Notes under the pieces: generated by a model
Told to the model about the DNA's origin: nothing
The model's input: only the letters and a program-made list of their open reading frames with translations
The model's database searches: none
Source of the DNA: Spartobacteria bacterium
GTDB lineage: Bacteria > Verrucomicrobiota > Verrucomicrobiia > Chthoniobacterales > Chthoniobacteraceae
Length of the DNA stretch: 64,000 nucleotides
Assembly (NCBI GenBank): GCA_021324395.1
Contig: JAJPJG010000050.1
Span: forward strand, 21,816-85,815
Reading direction: 5' to 3'
Shown: piece after piece, positions 51,374 through 59,918 of the stretch
How the letters are laid out: the number at the start of each line of letters is the position of its first letter
Position numbering within the stretch: position 1 is the stretch's first letter
Position numbers and translations under genes: made by a program

Positions 51374-52000
51374 ATGGGCGACTGGAAGCCATTGCCACAC
51401 GTTCCAGAGGATCCCGGCTCGCGAGACGAGCTGGCGCGCGAGATGTTGCACCTTCTCGCGACCGACCGCGCTGCGCTGGAGCCGTGGATCGTCGAAAAAA
51501 TTCCGCTGCTGCACGATGTCATTCTGATCGCCGAACGCGCGGTCGAGATGTCGGAAAAAGAGCACGTATTTGCAGCGGAGCGCGAGACGCTGCAGCGGAT
51601 GCTGAGGAGCATTCGCGCGGAGCAGGAAAAATACGCGAGCTTTCTCGAGAACATCGCGGAGAACGATGTCATCGCAGCGTTACACCGTGCTGTTTACGAC
51701 ATGAAAACAGAGGGAACGATCCCGCCCGACTGGCGGACGCGCGAAGGCGACGTCGTGTCAGTGCTGCTCTGGCTCGTGGAATTTTTCGAGGAAATCGGAC
51801 GCACTGCGGATTACAAGAAGGAAGGCGACAAGGGGCAGGAGCGCATCTCGATGTTGCGCGCTTACGATGCGATCGAAACGGCGATGGATCGGTTGCTGAC
51901 GCTGACGCCGGAGCAACGCGCGGAGATGGAGCCGCTCGTGCAGCCGCTCTACGAGGGCATGATGTCGAATCGCACCGAAAACCTCGGGCCGGACGCGTAG
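51374..52000 (+). CDS. hypothetical helical protein
   Basis: A soluble 208-residue acidic protein, almost entirely helical, with no signal peptide and no family I recognise. Landmarks are LAREMLHLLATDRAALEPWI, a coiled stretch VEMSEKEHVFAAERETLQRM, and VSVLLWLVEFFEEIGRTADY. The ATG at 51374 has AAGG at a fair distance; codons upstream in frame show no conservation signal by eye. It converges with the PilB/GspE-like gene (five bases between stops), so it is unlikely to share a transcript with it. Confidence 0.7.
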   Translation: MGDWKPLPHVPEDPGSRDELAREMLHLLATDRAALEPWIVEKIPLLHDVILIAERAVEMSEKEHVFAAERETLQRMLRSIRAEQEKYASFLENIAENDVIAALHRAVYDMKTEGTIPPDWRTREGDVVSVLLWLVEFFEEIGRTADYKKEGDKGQERISMLRAYDAIETAMDRLLTLTPEQRAEMEPLVQPLYEGMMSNRTENLGPDA

Positions 52001-52005
52001 CGCTG

Positions 52006-53691
52006 CTACGTGTATTTCAGCACTTCTTCGATTGTCGTGTCGCCATCGTAAATGCTGCGCAATCCATCTTCGCGCAGGCCGACCATTCCGAGCTCGAGCG
52101 CTTTTTGGCGAAGCACCACCGTCGGTGCGCGCTGGTTGATGAGCTCACGAATCGGATCGGTAATGTCGAGTAGCTCGTAAATGCCTTTGCGGCCTTTGTA
52201 ACCGGTGTTGTTACATTTATCGCAGCCTTTGCCGTAGTAGAAATTTTTGTCGCCAATATCGTGCGGTGAAAGCCCGAGCTGCGTGAGCACCGCTTCGGTC
52301 GGCTCGTAAGCCGTGCGGCAATTCGTGCAAATCTTGCGGATGAGACGTTGCGCCAGCACGCCTTCGAGCGAGGAGGAAATCATGAACGGCTCGACACCCA
52401 TGTCGATCAAGCGGGTAACCGCGCCGGGCGCGTCGTTCGTGTGCAGCGTGGAGAAAACAAGATGGCCCGTGAGCGAAGCCTGGATCGCGATTTGTGCCGT
52501 CTCGATGTCGCGCGTTTCACCGACCATGATGCGGTCGGGATCCTGGCGCAAAAAGGCGCGCAGCACTCGCGCGAAGCTCAGGCCGATCGATTCATTGACC
52601 GGCACCTGCACGATGCCCTCGATGTCGTATTCGACCGGATCCTCCGCCGTCAGCAGCTTCGAATCGATCGTGTTAATTTGGTTTAAGCACGCGTAGAGCG
52701 TTGTCGTTTTGCCCGAGCCGGTCGGTCCCGTGACCACGAAGATGCCGTTCGGCTTTTCGATAGTGTTCAGGATGTAACTCATCACGTAATCCGGCATCCC
52801 GAGCGCGTCGAGATTCAGGTTCACGGTCGTGCGGTCGAGCACGCGCAGCACGACGCTTTCGCCGAATTGCGTCGGCAGCGTCGAGACACGAAGATCGACC
52901 TGCCGGCCGGCGATCGATTTTTGAATGCGTCCATCCTGCGGCAGACGGCGCTCGGCGATGTTCAGGTTCGCCATCACCTTCACGCGCGAGATTACCGGCA
53001 ACGCCAGGTGACGCGGCGGCGGCGCCATTTCGTAAAGCGCGCCGTCCACGCGGTAACGGATTTTAAACTCCGTCTCAAACGGCTCGAAATGGATGTCGCT
53101 CGCGCGGTCCTGGATCGCCTGATATAAAATCAAATCGACGTAACGAATGATCGGCGCGGCGTTCGCCTCCGCCTCCACGTTCTGCAAATCGATCTGCCCC
53201 TCGTCGCCGAACTGGATTTCCTCGCTGCCGAGTTGCGACAAAATTTCGTCCATGCTGCCCGCGTCCGTTCCGTAATTTTTTCGCAGCAACTCCTCGATCT
53301 GATGCACCGGCGCGACGACGACATGGATGTTTCGCCCGAGCGCGAATCGCAAATCCTCCGGCACCTGCGCATTCATCGGATCGACGAGACACACCGTGAT
53401 CGCATCGCCGCTCATCCCGATCGGCAGCGCGCCGTGCAACCGCGCGAGGCCTGCCGGGATCAGCCGCAGCACATCCTGCGGAGGCTCGAAGCCGGAGAGA
53501 TTGACCACATCCAACCCGAGCGCTTCGGCGAGCGTCTGGTAAAAACCCTCGTCCGTCGTGAAACCAAAATCGACGAGCGTTTCGACGACGTCCTTGCCGC
53601 TCGTGGCGATTTCCTGGTTAATGTCGTCCACCTGCGACTGGTCGATGATTCCCTGGTCGACAAAAAGATCGATGACTTGCTTTGCGTTCAT
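52006..53691 (-). CDS. PilB/GspE-type secretion or pilus assembly ATPase
   Basis: A 561-residue hexameric ATPase of the type II secretion/type IV pilus family. Residues 1-150 are the GspE N-terminal domain. Then come the Walker A loop VTGPTGSGKTTTLYACL, the Asp box around LLTAEDPVEYDIEGIVQV, Walker B ILVGE-type IMVGETRDIETAQIA, the His box LTGHLVFSTLHTNDAPGA, and a four-Cys zinc site (ICTNCRTAYEP and GKGCDKCNNTGYKGRKG). It should power pseudopilus or pilus polymerisation at the inner membrane. No pilC, pilT, gspF or pilin gene is in the window. Confidence 0.93.
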   Translation of the reverse strand: MNAKQVIDLFVDQGIIDQSQVDDINQEIATSGKDVVETLVDFGFTTDEGFYQTLAEALGLDVVNLSGFEPPQDVLRLIPAGLARLHGALPIGMSGDAITVCLVDPMNAQVPEDLRFALGRNIHVVVAPVHQIEELLRKNYGTDAGSMDEILSQLGSEEIQFGDEGQIDLQNVEAEANAAPIIRYVDLILYQAIQDRASDIHFEPFETEFKIRYRVDGALYEMAPPPRHLALPVISRVKVMANLNIAERRLPQDGRIQKSIAGRQVDLRVSTLPTQFGESVVLRVLDRTTVNLNLDALGMPDYVMSYILNTIEKPNGIFVVTGPTGSGKTTTLYACLNQINTIDSKLLTAEDPVEYDIEGIVQVPVNESIGLSFARVLRAFLRQDPDRIMVGETRDIETAQIAIQASLTGHLVFSTLHTNDAPGAVTRLIDMGVEPFMISSSLEGVLAQRLIRKICTNCRTAYEPTEAVLTQLGLSPHDIGDKNFYYGKGCDKCNNTGYKGRKGIYELLDITDPIRELINQRAPTVVLRQKALELGMVGLREDGLRSIYDGDTTIEEVLKYT

Positions 53692-53797
53692 GCGTTAAAC
53701 GGCCGGTAAAAACAGCGCACGCATGCGGCGATTCCAATTCGGGAGAAACATGGAGATGAACTTAGAGATTCCGAGCGCGAAATCAATGCTCTTGGAG

Positions 53798-53868
53798 CTA
53801 CCCCGCAAGGATTCGAACCTTGACTAAGAGATCCAAAATCTCCTGTGCTACCTTTACACCACGGGGTA
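53798..53868 (-). tRNA. tRNA-Gln (anticodon TTG)
   Basis: The minus strand folds as a full cloverleaf: acceptor TACCCCG/CGGGGTA, D stem GTGT/GCAC, anticodon stem GGAGA/TCTCT with loop TTTTGGA (anticodon TTG, plus-strand 53834-53836), and T arm CAAGG-TTCGAAT-CCTTG. The U1-A72 end pair is typical of tRNA-Gln. The discriminator is G and CCA is not encoded. It reads CAA and, by wobble, CAG. It stands between the PilB/GspE-like gene and a thioredoxin-fold gene; 53869-54003 holds no gene. Confidence 0.93.
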
Positions 53869-53957
53869 AGTGAGGACGCAGAAAATAAGTCGCAAATCGT
53901 GAGAGGACAATCGCGATTTTTAGAAAATCGGCGCGTAATTATTGCAGGAGGTATGGG

Positions 53958-53973
53958 CCGTTGATCTCAACGG
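53958..53973. other. short inverted repeat downstream of the thioredoxin-fold gene
   Basis: CCGTTGA and TCAACGG form a 7-bp inverted repeat around TC in the 135-bp gap after the thioredoxin-fold gene and before the tRNA on the minus strand. There is no T-run, so a terminator role is weak; a binding site is equally possible. Confidence 0.25.
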
Positions 53974-54003
53974 GCCGCGGATTCAACTTCGAGCAGTCTT
54001 GGT

Positions 54004-54957
54004 TCAGCGCGCGTTCGCGAAGGTGGCGCGGTTTTTGGCGAGCGTCTGGTCGATTTCGGCCAAAACGGCTTGCGGGCCGCGATAGGTGCCCCACGAATAG
54101 CTGTCGGACAAAACTTTTCCGTCGCTGTCGATGAACACTAGGTCCGGGATGCCGCGTCCGGCGTAGTGCGCGAGCGGCGAGGTGTGGATGTTTTCAAACG
54201 GCACTGCGGGCCACGGCATCGCGTCCACCTTCATGTAGTGCTGCATGTCGGCGGCGGAGCGGTCGCAGCTCACGAAGATGAGCTCGAAGTTCGGGTTCGT
54301 CGCTTTGTTGTGTTTATACCAATCGACCAATTGCGGGCTGAACGCGCGGCAGGGCGGGCACCATTCCGCGGAAAAATAAATCGCGTAGTAACGCACGGGC
54401 GCTAGCTGCACCGGGTCGAAAGGCTGGAGAAATCCGTCCTGCAGCACCAGGAGATCGTTGCCGATGGATTGCGCGATTTTCGATGAGGCGAGCGCCTGCT
54501 GCGCGGTCGCGCGTTTCAAGTCATCGTTATAACGCAGGATGTCGTCGCGCAGTCGGGCAATCGCCGCTGCGTCCTGCGGGCTGGTGTTTGTCTTGCGCGC
54601 GCGCAATTCCGCTTCGCGCCGGCGCAGTTCCTCCATTACCGGACTTGGTTGTTTCGGTGCGGCGTCTTTTTGCGCGAAAACTGCGGAGGCAAAGCTGGTA
54701 TTCAATCGCTCGCCCACGAACTGACGTCCGGGAACCAGCGAAAGCGCGACGATCAAAATGCCCGCGAGATTCGTCAGAAAGCCCGATTTCGCCTCCGACC
54801 ATTTCAATATCACGAAGAGTAACGACACCGGCGCGATGAAAAGGCAGCCGACTCCCCACCAGAGCGATTCGCGAAAAGCCGCGACGAGCAGCATGATCGA
54901 GCCGACACACGCCACGACTATGCCGAGGACAAGCAGGATAAGAAAAAGCGCGAACAT
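54004..54957 (-). CDS. membrane-anchored thioredoxin-fold protein (nucleoredoxin-like)
   Basis: A 317-residue protein with three N-terminal hydrophobic segments (about residues 2-27, 33-50 and 62-78), a charged helical linker (about 105-165, MEELRRREAELRARKTN) and a thioredoxin-like domain at 180-310. The redox centre is WCPPC in YFSAEWCPPCRAFSP (about residue 202), followed by LIFVSCDRSAADMQHYM, which is the nucleoredoxin/TryX variant, and the cis-Pro in GRGIPDLVFID. It probably performs thiol-disulfide exchange outside the inner membrane. It is divergent from glnA; the 236-bp gap between them shows no further gene. Confidence 0.85.
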   Translation of the reverse strand: MFALFLILLVLGIVVACVGSIMLLVAAFRESLWWGVGCLFIAPVSLLFVILKWSEAKSGFLTNLAGILIVALSLVPGRQFVGERLNTSFASAVFAQKDAAPKQPSPVMEELRRREAELRARKTNTSPQDAAAIARLRDDILRYNDDLKRATAQQALASSKIAQSIGNDLLVLQDGFLQPFDPVQLAPVRYYAIYFSAEWCPPCRAFSPQLVDWYKHNKATNPNFELIFVSCDRSAADMQHYMKVDAMPWPAVPFENIHTSPLAHYAGRGIPDLVFIDSDGKVLSDSYSWGTYRGPQAVLAEIDQTLAKNRATFANAR

Positions 54958-55193
54958 AAGCGGCTGGTTACGCCGTTGTTTAGCAGTCCGCGCGCCACGC
55001 GATGGTGCAGTCTATTGACTCGCAGCGCCGGCGGCCGCATCGGCAGCGGGTTTGGCTGCTTTCGCAGCTGACGAATTCCTCGCATGTCAGCTTGCCGTCC
55101 GAATTTTCGCTGACAAGGGACGCACGCCTTGCTAAAACTGCGTCTCGCGTCCGGCGCGATGCCGGGTGGCGAAAACAAGAAACCCTCCGGAAT

Positions 55194-56612
55194 ATGGCTA
55201 CAAAAACCCCCTCAGATGTCAGCAAGCTGGTCAAGGACCAGGGAATCAAGCTCGTGGATTTCAAGTTCTGCGACCTGCTCGGCACGTGGCAGCATTTCAC
55301 CACGACGCTCAACGAATATAGCGACGATATTTTCACCGACGGCCTCGGGTTCGACGGCAGCTCGATTCGCGGCTGGAAGGTAATCAACGCGTCGGACATG
55401 CTCGTGATTCCCGACTCGACGACGGCGTGGGTGGATATTTTCAACGCGGAGCCGACATTGTCGCTGATCTGCACGATCGTCGATCCAATCACGCGCGAGC
55501 CTTACGACCGCGACCCGCGCGGGGTCGCGGAAAAAGCGGAGGCGTATTTGCAATCGACCGGCATCGCGGACACGGCGTTCTTCGGGCCGGAAGCGGAGTT
55601 CTTTATCTTCGACGATGTGCGTTTTGATTACACGTCGAACGGGTCGTTTCACTCGGTCGATAGCATCGAGGGCATCTGGAACACCGCGCGCGAGGAGTTC
55701 CCAAATCTCGGCTACAAGATTCGCCACAAGGAAGGCTATTTCCCCGTCGCGCCGACCGATACGCAGCAGGACATCCGCAACGAAATGTGTCTCGAACTGG
55801 AAAAAGCCGGCGTGCCGATCGAGCGCCAGCATCACGAAGTCGCCACGGCGGGGCAGGCGGAGATCGATATCCGTTTTGCGCCGCTAAAAGTGATGGGGGA
55901 CTGGATGATGTATTACAAATACATCATTAAAAACATCGCGAAGCGGCACAACAAGACGGTGACCTTCATGCCGAAGCCACTCTTCGGCGACAACGGCTCG
56001 GGCATGCACACGCACCAGTCGCTGTGGAAAGACGGCAAGCCGCTTTTCGCCGGCAACGGCTACGCGGGCTTGAGCGAGATGGCGCTGTTTTACATCGGCG
56101 GCATCATCAAGCACGCCCGCGCTCTCACGGCGATCTGCAACCCGACGACGAATAGTTTCAAGCGGCTCGTGCCGGGCTTCGAAGCGCCGGTGAACTTCGC
56201 CTACAGCGCACGCAACCGCTCTGCCGCGATCCGCATTCCGACATACTCGGCGAATCCAAAGGCGAAGCGCATCGAGTTCCGCACTCCCGATCCGGCGGCA
56301 AATATCTATCTCGCGTGCTCGGCGATGTTGCTCGCGGGTTTGGATGGAATCCAGAACCGCATTGATCCCGGCGATCCACTCGACAAGAACCTCTACGACC
56401 TGCCGCCGGAGGAACTCGCGAAGGTGCCGAGCGCGCCCGATTCGCTCGATGGAGCGATCAAGGCGCTGGAAGCCGACCATGACTTCCTGCTCAAAGGCGA
56501 TGTGTTTACGACTGACTTTATCGAGAACTGGATCGACTTGAAGAAAAAGGAATACGACGCGCTACGACTGCGCCCGCATCCTTACGAGTTCTCGATGTAT
56601 TACGACGTGTAG
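55194..56612 (+). CDS. glnA: type I glutamine synthetase
   Basis: A 472-residue enzyme that makes glutamine from glutamate, ammonia and ATP, the usual length for the dodecameric GSI-beta class. Visible motifs are [31 protein letters not shown], the ATP-binding [27 protein letters not shown] and the adenylylation-site region NLYDLPPEE with its Tyr near residue 401, so control by GlnE adenylylation is likely. ATG 55194 starts the family N terminus; the frame is open upstream without similarity. A strong bidirectional terminator follows directly. Confidence 0.97.
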   Translation: MATKTPSDVSKLVKDQGIKLVDFKFCDLLGTWQHFTTTLNEYSDDIFTDGLGFDGSSIRGWKVINASDMLVIPDSTTAWVDIFNAEPTLSLICTIVDPITREPYDRDPRGVAEKAEAYLQSTGIADTAFFGPEAEFFIFDDVRFDYTSNGSFHSVDSIEGIWNTAREEFPNLGYKIRHKEGYFPVAPTDTQQDIRNEMCLELEKAGVPIERQHHEVATAGQAEIDIRFAPLKVMGDWMMYYKYIIKNIAKRHNKTVTFMPKPLFGDNGSGMHTHQSLWKDGKPLFAGNGYAGLSEMALFYIGGIIKHARALTAICNPTTNSFKRLVPGFEAPVNFAYSARNRSAAIRIPTYSANPKAKRIEFRTPDPAANIYLACSAMLLAGLDGIQNRIDPGDPLDKNLYDLPPEELAKVPSAPDSLDGAIKALEADHDFLLKGDVFTTDFIENWIDLKKKEYDALRLRPHPYEFSMYYDV

Positions 56613-56623
56613 TTTTAGGCAGC

Positions 56624-56656
56624 AAAAAGGCCGCTCTGCAAAGGAGCGGCCTTTTT
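56624..56656. terminator. bidirectional rho-independent terminator
   Basis: AAAAAGGCCGCTC pairs with GAGCGGCCTTTTT around a seven-base loop (TGCAAAG). With A5 on one side and T5 on the other it can stop transcription from both glnA (plus strand, ending 56612) and the response-regulator operon (minus strand, ending 56679). Confidence 0.92.
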
Positions 56657-56678
56657 CGTTTTTGTAGCTGTAAGCTGG

Positions 56679-57344
56679 CTAACCTATCTCGCGTTCGCGC
56701 AACCACTGAATCGCGAAGCTTTGCAGCTCGAAGGTATTTTGCAGGTTCAGCTTTTCTTTAATCCTAGCCCGATAGGTATCCACCGTCGCGATACCTACAC
56801 CGAGGGTTTCGGCGATAATGCGCGAGCTATTTCCGCGACCTAGCATCTCCAGCACAGCTAACTCGCGATTGCTGAGCTTATCGACCGTGCGAATAGGCGC
56901 ATCCTGTATTTTGCCCGGCACAAACTTGCGCAACACTGCCGAGGTCATTTCTTTGGAGAGATAGATTTCGCCGGAAAGAACGTAGCGCACCGCTGAGACA
57001 ATTTCCTTCGACGCCTGGTTCTTCATGATGAAGCCGTTTGCACCTGCACGGAGCGCGCGGTGCGCATAGGCGGTTTCGTCGTGCATGGATAAAGTCAGGA
57101 TTGGCGTCTCGATGGGGCTTTTCCGTAGTGTTCTAATAAGATCCAAGCCGCTGGAACCTCTAAGCGTGATGTCGATGATGATAATGTCCGGGTTAAGCTG
57201 CTGGATCAACTCCAGCGCCGTAGTGACGTTGTCTGCTTCGCCGCATACTTCCATGTCATCCTCTTTGTTCACCAACTCGGCCAGTCTTTCGCGAACCATC
57301 GGGTGATCTTCGACGACAAAGATTCTCTTTTTGCTGTTACTCAT
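56679..57344 (-). CDS. NarL-type response regulator
   Basis: A 221-residue regulator with a receiver (acidic pair in VVEDHPMVRE, phospho-acceptor Asp58 in IIIIDITLRG, Lys in FIMKNQ) and a LuxR-type HTH (about residues 150-215, LSNRELAVLEMLGRGNSS, then TLGVGIATVDTYRARIKEKL). It is the partner of the kinase encoded directly upstream, whose stop it overlaps by four bases (ATGA). Phosphorylation should promote dimer binding to DNA. Target genes cannot be read from the sequence; glnA next door is convergent and separated by a terminator. Confidence 0.94.
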   Translation of the reverse strand: MSNSKKRIFVVEDHPMVRERLAELVNKEDDMEVCGEADNVTTALELIQQLNPDIIIIDITLRGSSGLDLIRTLRKSPIETPILTLSMHDETAYAHRALRAGANGFIMKNQASKEIVSAVRYVLSGEIYLSKEMTSAVLRKFVPGKIQDAPIRTVDKLSNRELAVLEMLGRGNSSRIIAETLGVGIATVDTYRARIKEKLNLQNTFELQSFAIQWLREREIG

Positions 57345-58411
57345 ATGTCAGTCTTCGGGATTAGTTCAGAATTCGGAATTGTGCAAGACACGACCGTTCC
57401 GGTCGGTGAGTTAGGCTGTATTTCCAGCACGCCGCCGATCATGCGCGCACGATACTGCATGATGTTCAGGCCCATTCCCCGGTGAATGGTTCCGTTTGGC
57501 TGAAATCCGATGCCGTTATCGCTTACGCGCAAAGCGAGCGCGCCTTCAGTCGCATCGAGAGCGATGACGATGTCCCTCGCGCGGGAGTGCTTCACGGCAT
57601 TGTTTACAGCTTCCTGTGCGATTCGGAATAGGTGAACAGCCGTGTTGCTCTCCGGCACGTTGATATCTCCATCCGACACAAACGAGCACGGCACGCCCAT
57701 CATCTTTGAAGCGCTAAAAGCAAGTCTTTCCAAAGCAGACTCAATCGCCCCTTCATCCTGATCCACCGGCGATAAGCCGCGTGAAAGATGCCGCGCACGC
57801 ACTACTGCATCGTGGACGAGGTCGGCGATCTGTCCAGCCGCGGCAGCGCCGCGACCTTGCTTTAAGTATTCCTTTAAAGAGTCCGCGGCAAAACCAATCG
57901 CTACCAGGTGTTGGCCTAACCCATCGTGTAAGTCTCGACCTATCCTTTGCTGTTCACGCTCGCTAATGCTGATGATTTCCTGCTCCAGCTTACGCGAACG
58001 CTCGAGTAACTCTATCCTCGCCTTGTTAGCATCGCGGTGATGCCGAAAAGCAGCGCCGGCCATTACGACAAGGAAAAAGAAGATCATCCGAACAATCGTA
58101 TCCCACACCCGATACCATTCGCTCGAATAGACATGGCCGGAAGCTATATCCGCACAAAGCCATGCCAGTGCACTGATGACACAAATAACTACCGCTGCGT
58201 CGCGGCCTTTAAACCACATCACCAAGAGAATGGGAATTGAATAGAACGGAAAGAATGAGATTTCGTAACCGGTGAGATAGTCTATGACTCCGATTGCCAC
58301 CACCAGGATGATTGCTTCCGCAAAAATCCATGCTCCTGACTGGCGTTTCAGGAAATTGGAAATACTGTTCGGCAGGTCCATTGGAGGGAAGTAATGCTCC
58401 AGGTTCAGCAT
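57341..58411 (-). CDS. NarX/DesK-type sensor histidine kinase
   Basis: A membrane kinase of about 356 residues. About four hydrophobic segments lie between residues 25 and 120 (IFAEAIILVVAIGVIDYLTG, FYSIPILLVMW, AAVVICVISALAWL, IVRMIFFFLVVMAG). A coiled coil leads to a HisKA_3 dimerisation domain with the phospho-His in RIGRDLHDGLGQH (about 158), then HATPase with N box QEAVNNAVKHS and DNGIGFQPNG, GMGLNIMQYRARMIGG. The sensing part is in the membrane with no large external domain. ATG 58411 is used; a TTG five codons upstream is also possible. The 193 bp upstream to 58604 shows no gene. Confidence 0.9.
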   Translation of the reverse strand: MLNLEHYFPPMDLPNSISNFLKRQSGAWIFAEAIILVVAIGVIDYLTGYEISFFPFYSIPILLVMWFKGRDAAVVICVISALAWLCADIASGHVYSSEWYRVWDTIVRMIFFFLVVMAGAAFRHHRDANKARIELLERSRKLEQEIISISEREQQRIGRDLHDGLGQHLVAIGFAADSLKEYLKQGRGAAAAGQIADLVHDAVVRARHLSRGLSPVDQDEGAIESALERLAFSASKMMGVPCSFVSDGDINVPESNTAVHLFRIAQEAVNNAVKHSRARDIVIALDATEGALALRVSDNGIGFQPNGTIHRGMGLNIMQYRARMIGGVLEIQPNSPTGTVVSCTIPNSELIPKTDI

Positions 58412-58604
58412 TTTGGAAAGAGACAAAATTTGAGTGCAGTGTGGACGAGTTCTCTACAAACGAATGGAAGGCGCAGTGACGACAAACGGCACAGGACTGG
58501 CGATATTTTTCGGGCATGTAGCCGCCGCGAGGTCTGACACGGAATGACGCGGGTTTGCTACGGGTTGCGGGCGATCCTGCAGCGTTTCTGATTGGCCTCT
58601 GCAG

Positions 58605-58997
58605 TTAGCTTGCACGGGCTCTGCTGATTTTGATTGCTCGGCGGATGAGCTTGCGGACGACGATGACACTGAAGGGGACCAGGGGCGCTTTGCCGGCTGC
58701 AATAAGTCGATCGTATTCCTCGCGCAGCCATCCGACGATTGTCTCGAGGTTCTCTTCGCACCAGTCGGCGCCGCGGATATTCATCTCTCGGGCCCTTGCC
58801 CGGCATTTACAGCCGGCCGCGGCGCGAAACTTCAGTTTGTGAAGGATCGCGGTCAGCACTGTGCCAGGGCCGTATCTTTTCCGCGGCGCCAGCGGCAGGC
58901 TGATTTCGATTCCCTGACATTGCTGCTGTGGCTTTAAGCCGTGAGCCTCGACCATTCGCCGGCGAGCCTGTTCATGGATTTCCTTCGCAGTCATCAT
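58605..58997 (-). CDS. small phage-module protein with CxC and WC motifs
   Basis: A 130-residue basic protein. The middle contains GCKCRARAREMN followed by GADWCEENLETIVGWLREEY, a C-x-C...W-C pattern I associate from memory with short proteins of phage tail regions, where the Cys could bind metal. The C terminus (VVRKLIRRAIKISRARAS) is strongly basic. ATG 58997 overlaps the stop of the Cys-rich gene by four bases, so it is the last cistron of the tail operon. Function unknown; a DNA- or virion-associated role is only a guess. Confidence 0.6.
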   Translation of the reverse strand: MMTAKEIHEQARRRMVEAHGLKPQQQCQGIEISLPLAPRKRYGPGTVLTAILHKLKFRAAAGCKCRARAREMNIRGADWCEENLETIVGWLREEYDRLIAAGKAPLVPFSVIVVRKLIRRAIKISRARAS

Positions 58998-59914
58998 GAG
59001 GGCACGCATCTCAGATTTTCGATCACGTAGGTGCCGTCCTGGTCCGGAATGATTTCGTAGGTCCCGTCGCCGCTCATCGGCGTGCGAACCGGATCGCCGC
59101 CGGCGAGCGGATAAAAGACCACGTCCCAATGCGAAACGCCGCCGGTCGTTGTGATGGTGTAGCGCAGCTTTGTGAGGCTGAATGAGACCTCGTGAGTCTC
59201 TTCGTCGGTCGACAACGCGCGGCTCGCCGTGCAGCCGCCTTCCGCGTAATTCGGCATATTGCCGACGACGTTGTCGATCAATTGGTCGTCGGTGTATTCG
59301 TCACTGTAGTGGTCAACATATCGTGCAAAGCAGGAGCAGTCACCGGTGGTAAAGTCTGGACAAGACTCGGGGTCAGGACAGGAGTCGTCACCTGGGCCGC
59401 AGCGTCCATCTTCCTGACATTCACCGGAGCAACATGGGTTATCCTCGAACAGAAAACCCGTAGAGATAATTTCGGGCGATTCCGGGTCAACCTGCTCTCC
59501 TCCCTCGCAATTAAGCGGGTCGAAAAAATAGGTCGTTGGCTTATCAGGTTCCGGAGAAGGATTGGCTGAGACATACAACTCCTCACAATTCTCGCCGATA
59601 GGAGAACATGAATGACCTTCCGGGCGTCCTTCACTTTGCACACCACAAGGCATTGGCAATGCGCACCACGAGCAATAAGCATAGATTGCTTTGTGCCACC
59701 ACGTAGTGTCTCCACTCGGCGTCGAAGGTGCTTCAAGGTCGCAATCACCGACATCGCCGGGTATCTCCTGCCCGTAATAACCGCATTTTGAAAGGGAGAA
59801 GCTCGATTGCTCGCAGCTAATCTCGATGCTGCAGTCGCCGCCGCACGTGTCGTCGCATGATTCGCGGCAGCCGCAGCAGTTCCCGTCCGCGTCGGGTTGA
59901 GGCATCCGCGGCAT
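58994..59914 (-). CDS. cysteine-rich protein of the phage tail operon
   Basis: A 306-residue acidic protein with about 25 cysteines, six of them in NCCGCRESCDDTCGGDC near the N terminus, and further pairs such as NPCCSGEC and GDCSCF. The C-terminal third (about 205-306) is Cys-poor and beta-like (EVSFSLTKLRYTITTTGGVS, HWDVVFYPLAGGDP). It has no signal peptide. Its position, four bases after the hub-like gene and coupled by ATGA to the small Cys protein, makes a tail-tip or fibre component likely. Metal clusters or disulfide knots could stabilise it outside the cell. I do not recognise a family. Confidence 0.7.
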   Translation of the reverse strand: MPRMPQPDADGNCCGCRESCDDTCGGDCSIEISCEQSSFSLSKCGYYGQEIPGDVGDCDLEAPSTPSGDTTWWHKAIYAYCSWCALPMPCGVQSEGRPEGHSCSPIGENCEELYVSANPSPEPDKPTTYFFDPLNCEGGEQVDPESPEIISTGFLFEDNPCCSGECQEDGRCGPGDDSCPDPESCPDFTTGDCSCFARYVDHYSDEYTDDQLIDNVVGNMPNYAEGGCTASRALSTDEETHEVSFSLTKLRYTITTTGGVSHWDVVFYPLAGGDPVRTPMSGDGTYEIIPDQDGTYVIENLRCVPS

Positions 59915-59918
59915 TGAC

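Noticed and set aside
56679..58411. Two-component pair as the NtrB/NtrC control of neighbouring glnA
   Set aside because: The kinase and regulator are NarX/NarL-type, the genes are convergent, and a bidirectional terminator separates them.
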